Position numbers and translations under genes: made by a program. From an uncultured Prochlorococcus sp. (GTDB lineage Bacteria > Cyanobacteriota > Cyanobacteriia > PCC-6307 > Cyanobiaceae), in assembly GCA_902536545.1 (NCBI GenBank), contig CACAXS010000003.1, positions 1 to 64,000 on the forward strand: a DNA stretch of 64,000 bases. The letters are read 5' to 3'. This document shows, piece by piece, positions 58,113 to 64,000 of the stretch (its first letter is position 1; every line of letters begins with the position of its first letter). The notes beneath the pieces were generated by a model. It ran no database searches. It saw only the letters and a list, made by a program, of their open reading frames with translations, and was not told where the DNA came from.

Positions 58113-59132
58113 TTAGTTGCTTCCAATGAATGTTTTATTGACTATCTTTAATAAAAATTTTTTTATTTTAAAATCTGGATATAAATTGATGATTTTTCTT
58201 ATTTTTCCTCTCTTTTTGCTATGACTCCTTACGCCAATTAATAAATCATAAATAAAGTTAAAAATGTCTTGTTTACTTTCAAATATACCAACCCTTTGAG
58301 GGGAGCCTTTTTTATCCAATAATGGCTTAGTTTTTTCATAAGCTATTTTGTATTCAAACCAAGGAATCGAAGGCCAAAGATGATGAATTAGATGATAATT
58401 TTGTCCCATTATTAATAAATTCATAAATTTGCTTGGATAAACTCGAGAATTTATCCATTTATTTCTTGATCGAAATGGTCTATGGGGTAAATAATCAAAG
58501 AATATTCCTAAAGTGACTCCTACCATTAATGCCGGGCCGAACCATAAATTATAAATTAAATTCATAAAGTCAAATTTCAAACCTGCCAAGATAATTGTTA
58601 TAAATATGGATCTTTCGATTCCCCATTGTAATAATTCATATTTTCGCCAAAGTTTTCTTTGAAAGAAAAACATCTCATGATAAAAAAATCTTGGAGCAAT
58701 TAGCCACATTGGACCAAAAGTACTGACAATATGATCCGGATCATTTTTGGGATGATTTACGTGGATATGATGTTGTAAATGAACTCTCGTAAAAACTGGG
58801 AAGCTAAACCCTAACAAAATAGCTGAGCCATGACCCATTGCTTGATTTATCCAAGGAACTGGATGGGCAGCTTTGTGACAAGCATCATGAATAACAGTAC
58901 CTTCAATATGTAAAGCTAAAAATGCAGTGGCTACAAGTAAAGGTAAAGGCCAAACACCTCTATACCATTGCCATATGCTAAGAAAAGCAAGAAAATAGCC
59001 ACCAAAAAATAAACCTAATGTTGGATTCCAAAAACTTGGCGGATCTACGTAATTTTTAATCTCTTTTTGCCAATTAAATGTTTTTGAAGAATTAGTATTT
59101 TTTGTTGTATTTTTACTGGTTAAGTTTGAAAT
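58113..59132 (-). CDS. crtR: Beta-carotene hydroxylase CrtR (di-iron desaturase/hydroxylase) with non-canonical start
   Basis: The open frame extends 5' of the ATG at 58838 to TAA codons near 59170, and carries the first of the three histidine boxes: HDACHKAAH at residues 82-90 of the full protein, then HLQHHIHVNH (118-127) and HLIHHLWP. NYVDPPSFWNPT near residue 26 is a CrtR hallmark. Nothing in frame upstream is ATG, GTG or TTG. The best start is ATT 59132 after AAAGGA (4-5 bases away), giving MSNLTSKNTT if read with Met and 339 residues in all. CrtR adds the hydroxyls of zeaxanthin. It is convergent with gatC. Confidence 0.82.
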   Translation of the reverse strand: MSNLTSKNTTKNTNSSKTFNWQKEIKNYVDPPSFWNPTLGLFFGGYFLAFLSIWQWYRGVWPLPLLVATAFLALHIEGTVIHDACHKAAHPVPWINQAMGHGSAILLGFSFPVFTRVHLQHHIHVNHPKNDPDHIVSTFGPMWLIAPRFFYHEMFFFQRKLWRKYELLQWGIERSIFITIILAGLKFDFMNLIYNLWFGPALMVGVTLGIFFDYLPHRPFRSRNKWINSRVYPSKFMNLLIMGQNYHLIHHLWPSIPWFEYKIAYEKTKPLLDKKGSPQRVGIFESKQDIFNFIYDLLIGVRSHSKKRGKIRKIINLYPDFKIKKFLLKIVNKTFIGSN

Positions 59133-59299
59133 CGTTTCCTTTACTCTGTAAACAATATAACTAATATTTTAAGTTGATTGCATGTTCAAACATAAAAAAT
59201 TTCTTTTGAGAGATTTTAATTTAATTTAATGTGTCAAATTAATCATCTTAAGAAAAAAAATTTTTAAAATAAAGCTCTTTCATTTATTATTTTATTTGA

Positions 59300-59381
59300 G
59301 CGGTCGTGGCGGAATTGGTAGACGCGCGAGTTTTAGGTACTCGTATCTTCGGGTGTGGGAGTTCAAGTCTCCCCGACCGCA
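59300..59381 (+). tRNA. tRNA-Leu(UAG)
   Basis: An 82-base class II tRNA. The acceptor stem GCGGTCG pairs with CGACCGC at 59374-59380; the anticodon stem CGAGT/ACTCG encloses loop TTTAGGT with anticodon TAG, reading CUN codons; a variable arm (TATCTTCGGGTGTG area) and a T-arm with GTTCAAGTC follow. CCA is not encoded (A at 59381 is the discriminator). It lies between crtR and a Ycf66-like gene; no integration trace is seen. Confidence 0.97.
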
Positions 59382-59452
59382 CTTAAGAGAATTTTGATAG
59401 ATAGTTTGCATATCCATATCAACTCTTATAATTTAATTAAGACGTTAATTTA

Positions 59453-59902
59453 ATGAATAGTTTGATATTCTATTTAGGAATTTTTTATATTGCAATTGGA
59501 ACCATTTTTCTAACTGTACCGATAATTTATCTTGAGCTCGGCAAACCAAAAGATTTATTAAAAGCTTTTTTAAATTTATTAATAGGTTTGATATTAATAA
59601 TTAAAAATAAAACATTAGATGTATCATTTTTTGTAATTTTCCTTTTTTTAACCGTACTAGTTATTTTTTATCTAGTAGAACTTTTTTTATCTAGATGGTA
59701 CCAATTGACAGATAACGAAAAGAAAAAATTAACTACCTTCTTGGAGTTTAAAAATAACTTTTCGAAAATATTGGAATCTATTAATCTGGTATTTAGTGAT
59801 TTAACGAAACCTTCAAATTTTTTTAATTTTGGTAGCACTAATAAAAATACAACCCAAAAAAAGTGGGTAAGAAATGATAAAAATGATAATATAAAAGTCT
59901 GA
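59453..59902 (+). CDS. Ycf66-like membrane protein
   Basis: A 149-residue protein with three N-terminal transmembrane segments (about 4-25, 37-48, 55-75) and a charged C-terminal tail of about 70 residues, ending in a lysine- and asparagine-rich stretch. LELGKPKDLLKAFLNLLIGLILIIKNK and LVELFLSRWYQLTDNEKKKL resemble Ycf66 N-terminal domains, a plastid/cyanobacterial family of unknown function. The assignment rests on recognition of this block and is moderately certain. It precedes ileS by about 120 bases. Confidence 0.65.
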   Translation: MNSLIFYLGIFYIAIGTIFLTVPIIYLELGKPKDLLKAFLNLLIGLILIIKNKTLDVSFFVIFLFLTVLVIFYLVELFLSRWYQLTDNEKKKLTTFLEFKNNFSKILESINLVFSDLTKPSNFFNFGSTNKNTTQKKWVRNDKNDNIKV

Positions 59903-60023
59903 AATCAAAAAAATCGGTTATTTAAAACATCCTAAAAAAACTACAGGTCAATTAAGAAAGAATATAATAAATTAGATTTATTTAAATAATTCTTTTGATC
60001 ACCAATATTTCTTATATTCTCGT

Positions 60024-62930
60024 ATGAAATCTCAAAATAGTAAAGAACAAAAATCAGACTTTTCTTATAAAGAAACTTTAAATTTACTGAAAACTGACTT
60101 CTCGATGCGTGCTAATTCAGTTATGAGAGAACCTGAGATTCAGAATTTTTGGGCTCACAATGATATTGATTTCAAATTAGGTTCAAAAAATTCAGGCGAA
60201 ATATTTACATTACATGATGGTCCTCCGTATGCAAATGGAGCGCTTCATATGGGTCATGCCCTTAATAAAGTTTTAAAAGACATAATAAATAAGTACAAAA
60301 CTTTAAGAGGGTTTAGGGTTCATTTCGTGCCTGGTTGGGACTGTCATGGATTACCAATTGAATTAAAAGTTCTTCAGAATTTAAAATCTGATGAAAGAAA
60401 GAATCTTGACACTCTAAATCTAAGAAAAAAAGCAACAGATTATGCCCATATCCAAATTAATAATCAAAAGGAGGGTTTCAAAAGGTGGGGCATATGGGGA
60501 GATTGGAATAACCCTTACTTAACTCTTAAGAAAAGTTATGAATCTGCTCAGATTGGAGTATTTGGGAAAATGTTTTTAAATGGCTATATATATCGAGGTC
60601 TTAAACCTGTGCATTGGAGCCCAAGTTCAAGGACTGCACTTGCTGAAGCAGAATTAGAATATCCTGATGAACATTATTCAAAAAGTATTTATGTTTCATT
60701 AAGAATCACTAAAATACCTGAGGAAATTATATTAAATTTCACCCAAGAGAATCTTGATATCAAAAAAGATTTTTTTCAAAATAATTCTTTCATAACTATT
60801 TGGACAACTACTCCTTGGACCATACCTGCAAATGAAGCTGTTGCAGTAAATCCAAAAATAAAGTACGTTTTTGCTATCGATGAAGAGAAACGAATTTACC
60901 TTTTTGCAAAGGATTTATCTTCTGAAATAAGTAAGAAATTTAATAAAAATTTCAAGGTGCTTTTAGAGGTTAAAGGCTCTAAATTGGAAAATATTGAATA
61001 TCAACATCCTTCTAAGAATAAAAATTGCAGAATTGTAATTGGAGGAGATTACATTACTACAGAATCAGGGACTGGAATTGTCCATACTGCGCCTGGTCAT
61101 GGGATAGATGATTTTAATGTGGGTCAAAAATATGATTTACCAATAACATGTGTCGTAGATGAAAAAGGCAACTTAAATGAATATTCTGGTCAATTCAAAG
61201 GATCAAATGTCTTGAAAGATGCAAATGATTTAATTATTGAATATTTAAAGGGAAATAATTTGCTTCTATTACAGGAAAATTATAATCATAGATATCCGTA
61301 TGATTGGAGAACCAAAAAACCAACTATTTTTAGGGCAACAGAACAATGGTTTGCATCTGTAAATGGCTTTAGATCATCTGCATTAGAGGCAATCGAAGAT
61401 GTTGAATGGATGCCAGAGACAGGAAAGAAAAGAATTTATTCTATGGTTGTTGGTAGAGGAGATTGGTGTATTTCTAGACAAAGGTCATGGGGAGTCCCTA
61501 TTCCAGTTTTTTATAAAAAAAATGGTAATGATATTCTCCTTAACAATGAGATAATTAATCATATTCAAGAACTTTTTAGTGAACATGGAGCAGATATTTG
61601 GTGGGATTGGGAGGTAAAGAATCTTTTGCCAGAAAATTATGCAAAAGAATCGAATCTATGGAAAAAGGGAACAGATACAATGGATGTTTGGTTCGATTCA
61701 GGATCTAGCTGGGCCGCAGTATGTGAATTAAGAAGTGAATTAAAGTATCCAGCTGATCTTTATTTAGAGGGCTCAGATCAACATCGAGGATGGTTCCAGT
61801 CTTCTTTGCTAACATCTGTGGCAGTCAACAATAAACCTCCATATAAGAAAGTTTTAACTCATGGTTTTGCACTTGATGAAAACGGAAGAAAAATGAGCAA
61901 ATCTCTAGGAAATGTTGTTGATCCAAATATAATAATTAATGGAGGTAATAATAAAAAAACAGACCCTGCTTATGGTGCTGATGTTTTAAGGCTATGGGTA
62001 AGCTCTGTAGATTATTCAGTAGATGTTCCAATTGGTTCAAATATACTCAAGCAACTTTCAGACGTATATAGAAAAGTTCGGAATACTGCAAGATATCTTC
62101 TAGGTAATATTCATGATTATGATCCTAAAATTGATAGTTTTGAAATTGATCAGTTGCCTCTATTAGATCAATGGATGTTGGGCAGATTAGTTGAAGTTAC
62201 AGATCAAATATCAAATGCTTATGAAAACTATGAATTTTCAAAATTTTTTCAAATCTTGCAAAGTTTTTGCGTTATAGATCTATCGAATTTTTATTTGGAT
62301 ATTGCGAAGGATAGGTTATATGTAAGTTCAAAATCACAATTTAGGAGAAGATCATGTCAGTTCGTCATGTCAAAAGTTGTTGAAAATTTAGCCGTACTTA
62401 TTTCTCCAGTGCTTTGTCATATGGCTGAAGATATTTGGCAAAATATTCCATATTCAACTAAAGAAAAATCAGTCTTTCAAAGAGGATGGCCAATATTTTC
62501 GCAGTCATGGAAAAATCAAATACTTAATGAGCATATTGCAAATTTAAGAAATTTGAGAGTTGAAATTAACAAGGCGATAGAAGGATGTAGGAGCAATCAA
62601 ATAATTGGAGCAGCTTTAGAAACTGAAGTTAATTATTTACCTAAAGATACAGTTTTAAAAAATTCACTTGCTTGGCTAAAAGAATTTGGCAACCAAGATG
62701 TAGATTTATTTAGGGATTGGCTTATAGTATCAAATTTCAAAGTGGTATCCGATTTAGTGGAGAATTCTCTGATTATTGATAACAATGCACTTGGTAAAAT
62801 TCAAATAATAAAAGCTCAAGGTCAAAAATGTGATAGATGTTGGCACTATCAAAAAGAAACTTTTAATGGAATCCAAAATACAAAATTATGCAAAAGATGT
62901 TCAAATATTATTAATTCTGAATTTATTTAA
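60024..62930 (+). CDS. ileS: Isoleucyl-tRNA synthetase
   Basis: A 968-residue class I enzyme. It has the HIGH box HMGH in [18 protein letters not shown], the editing (CP1) domain with [17 protein letters not shown] and [11 protein letters not shown], the KMSKSLGN motif, and a C-terminal zinc finger with CDRCWHYQ and LCKRC. It charges tRNA-Ile. An ATG at 60024 fits the N-terminal extension seen in other picocyanobacteria. Its stop overlaps the convergent unknown gene's stop in a shared TTTAA. Confidence 0.98.
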   Translation: MKSQNSKEQKSDFSYKETLNLLKTDFSMRANSVMREPEIQNFWAHNDIDFKLGSKNSGEIFTLHDGPPYANGALHMGHALNKVLKDIINKYKTLRGFRVHFVPGWDCHGLPIELKVLQNLKSDERKNLDTLNLRKKATDYAHIQINNQKEGFKRWGIWGDWNNPYLTLKKSYESAQIGVFGKMFLNGYIYRGLKPVHWSPSSRTALAEAELEYPDEHYSKSIYVSLRITKIPEEIILNFTQENLDIKKDFFQNNSFITIWTTTPWTIPANEAVAVNPKIKYVFAIDEEKRIYLFAKDLSSEISKKFNKNFKVLLEVKGSKLENIEYQHPSKNKNCRIVIGGDYITTESGTGIVHTAPGHGIDDFNVGQKYDLPITCVVDEKGNLNEYSGQFKGSNVLKDANDLIIEYLKGNNLLLLQENYNHRYPYDWRTKKPTIFRATEQWFASVNGFRSSALEAIEDVEWMPETGKKRIYSMVVGRGDWCISRQRSWGVPIPVFYKKNGNDILLNNEIINHIQELFSEHGADIWWDWEVKNLLPENYAKESNLWKKGTDTMDVWFDSGSSWAAVCELRSELKYPADLYLEGSDQHRGWFQSSLLTSVAVNNKPPYKKVLTHGFALDENGRKMSKSLGNVVDPNIIINGGNNKKTDPAYGADVLRLWVSSVDYSVDVPIGSNILKQLSDVYRKVRNTARYLLGNIHDYDPKIDSFEIDQLPLLDQWMLGRLVEVTDQISNAYENYEFSKFFQILQSFCVIDLSNFYLDIAKDRLYVSSKSQFRRRSCQFVMSKVVENLAVLISPVLCHMAEDIWQNIPYSTKEKSVFQRGWPIFSQSWKNQILNEHIANLRNLRVEINKAIEGCRSNQIIGAALETEVNYLPKDTVLKNSLAWLKEFGNQDVDLFRDWLIVSNFKVVSDLVENSLIIDNNALGKIQIIKAQGQKCDRCWHYQKETFNGIQNTKLCKRCSNIINSEFI

Positions 62931-63262
62931 ATCCAGTTTTTTTGATTCAAAAAGAAAACTGAGTTTTCATTTTCTCTTATAAAATTTTCTTCGGTTTCTG
63001 TTAAGGGTGCTTTATAAAGTTTAAAGTTTGTAATTTTATAAGTAAGTGTTATTACTTTTTTTTCTGAATCTATTTCAATTGGATGAGTTGTTGAGCTACT
63101 GTAACCTCTGAAAATAAGTATTTCTAATTGTTCTTTTTGATTTTCTTTTAGAATGAAACCTTTTAATTTAAGTACTCTATCAGGAATCTCGGAACTTATT
63201 TGTTCAAGACTTTTGATTAAATCAATTTCTGCCATTTTCTGAGAAAGAAGAGTTTCTTCCAT
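62927..63262 (-). CDS. Conserved hypothetical protein, downstream partner of 63222-63845
   Basis: A 111-residue soluble protein I do not recognise. It has an acidic N-terminus ([33 protein letters not shown]) and a likely beta-rich middle, [46 protein letters not shown]. Start choice is uncertain: MAEI at 63235 would shorten the overlap with the upstream gene from 41 to 14 bases. Its last codons share TTTAA with ileS. Confidence 0.72.
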   Translation of the reverse strand: MEETLLSQKMAEIDLIKSLEQISSEIPDRVLKLKGFILKENQKEQLEILIFRGYSSSTTHPIEIDSEKKVITLTYKITNFKLYKAPLTETEENFIRENENSVFFLNQKNWI

Positions 63263-63845
63263 TTTTAGGTAATTTGATTATTGACCATTGAATAAGGCCT
63301 AAAATATAAATTAATAATGAAAATAATCCTAAAAATTTTGCTATCGGCTGAGTAAAGTTAGCTCCAAAGAAAAAATTAAATAAATTTTTTATAATAGTAT
63401 ATAAATTGGAAGAAGGCTGAAGCCATATTGCACACGCATCCGAGTTAATATAAGAAAAGCAGTTGAAGTTTTGTAAACTCTGAATAAAGAAATTGAGAGA
63501 TATAAAAGTTATCGTCCATCTCCATATTTTTGTCGTTGTTGTGAGGGGGTAAGAAAAATCATATTCTGTTAGTTCATCATTAATATCGTTCCAAAACCAA
63601 ACTGAAACTGTCATCAATATTGTTGAAATATTTGTTATTACAAGAGCATAATTATAATTTCCTATTAAAAGTAGAAGGCTTATAAAAAATAAAAGGGATA
63701 TTTTCCAATAAATTGATAGAAGTTTAATAACTGCTTTATTTCTTTTTTTAATTGACCACAAGGAAAGTGTAACAGGAATACCAATAAGGAAAATTATTGA
63801 AAGTTGAAAGGATAGCCAAATAGAAAGTTGATTAAAAACGTTCAA
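63222..63845 (-). CDS. Conserved multi-pass membrane protein of unknown function
   Basis: A 207-residue protein with about five transmembrane helices (around residues 10-28, 41-60, 63-83, 110-125 and 160-185). I see no catalytic or transport motif. Two cysteines (CFSYINSDAC) lie in a loop after the fourth helix and could form a lumenal disulfide. The C-terminus [13 protein letters not shown] overlaps the next gene by 41 bases. It is divergent from trmB. Confidence 0.72.
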   Translation of the reverse strand: MNVFNQLSIWLSFQLSIIFLIGIPVTLSLWSIKKRNKAVIKLLSIYWKISLLFFISLLLLIGNYNYALVITNISTILMTVSVWFWNDINDELTEYDFSYPLTTTTKIWRWTITFISLNFFIQSLQNFNCFSYINSDACAIWLQPSSNLYTIIKNLFNFFFGANFTQPIAKFLGLFSLLIYILGLIQWSIIKLPKNGRNSSFSENGRN

Positions 63846-63968
63846 AACTTTTTCTTTTTAAACACATAATAATTAAACATCAAACTATTACTTTTGAACT
63901 TACTATTGTCATAGTTATGAATATTATGCATCCTTGTATTATTGCCTAAAAATATATTGATATTTGTA

Positions 63969-64000
63969 TGAGACAGCATGTAAATCCCCTTAGTATTAAT
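63969..64000 (+). CDS. trmB: tRNA (guanine-N7-)-methyltransferase TrmB, N-terminal fragment
   Basis: The last 32 bases begin an ATG followed by RQHVNPLSIN, which matches the N-terminus of cyanobacterial TrmB proteins. The gene continues beyond the window. The call is from recognition of this short segment only and needs the next bases to confirm. Confidence 0.6.

Noticed and set aside
59300..59381. Possible genomic-island attachment site at tRNA-Leu
   Set aside because: Flanking genes (crtR, Ycf66-like, ileS) are core genes, and I see no repeat of the tRNA 3' end, integrase or phage gene in the window.

Overview
The window is core chromosome of a marine picocyanobacterium, almost certainly Prochlorococcus and most likely a high-light (low-GC) type. 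The evidence is very AT-rich DNA with short spacers and many overlapping genes, a psbA (D1) gene, psbO, crtR, a bicA-sbtA-sbtB bicarbonate uptake operon, a short CP12, phylloquinone genes menA/menF, and several small cyanobacterial families of unknown function. I see no rRNA, insertion sequence, prophage, CRISPR array or integrase; the region reads as vertically inherited. The genus call rests on recognised protein families and remembered gene order, not on a database search.

Layout. 1-7.9 kb: menA (cut by the left edge) diverges from menF; then grxC-gshB on minus, and a plus-strand run prfB (with a programmed frameshift), small membrane protein, ybeY, dgkA, pabA and a degenerate metallo-beta-lactamase-fold protein. 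6.8-18.3 kb: hisC-like, argS, nadC, mnmE, spoT, an ABC ATPase, and a pseudouridine synthase with the YlqF GTPase. 18.4-24.7 kb: pgk behind an NtcA-like promoter, murG, an aminotransferase, pyrD-rnhA. 24.7-31 kb (minus): secE-nusG-rplK-rplA-[structured leader]-rplJ-rplL, with a ClpB-type chaperone upstream. 31-38.5 kb: eno, an ABC1/UbiB kinase with a coiled-coil partner, a thioredoxin-reductase-like flavoprotein without a recognisable NADPH site, and the bicA-sbtA-sbtB operon. 38.7-46.3 kb: hemB, a glyoxalase-fold protein, mutS2, obg, CP12, a GST and an aspartoacylase-family hydrolase. 46.3-53.6 kb: a 42-codon ORF, psbA, aroC, a KDPG-aldolase-like gene, ftsH, sat, psbO. 53.8-64 kb: coaBC, small cyanobacterial genes, pyrB, mpg, gatC, crtR, tRNA-Leu(UAG), a Ycf66-like protein, ileS, two unknown overlapping genes, and the first codons of trmB.

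Themes. Photosynthesis and carbon supply recur: D1, PsbO, FtsH (PSII repair), phylloquinone and carotenoid enzymes, HemB, bicarbonate uptake with its PII-like regulator, CP12, and Pgk/Eno. The most unusual observations are two complete-looking genes (mpg and crtR) whose reading frames contain no ATG/GTG/TTG start and appear to begin at ATA and ATT; the flavoprotein lacking the NADPH motif; the truncated regulators SbtB and CP12; the MBL-fold protein that has lost its metal ligands; and the small ORF divergent from psbA. I did not find a clearly novel multi-gene defence or mobile system.
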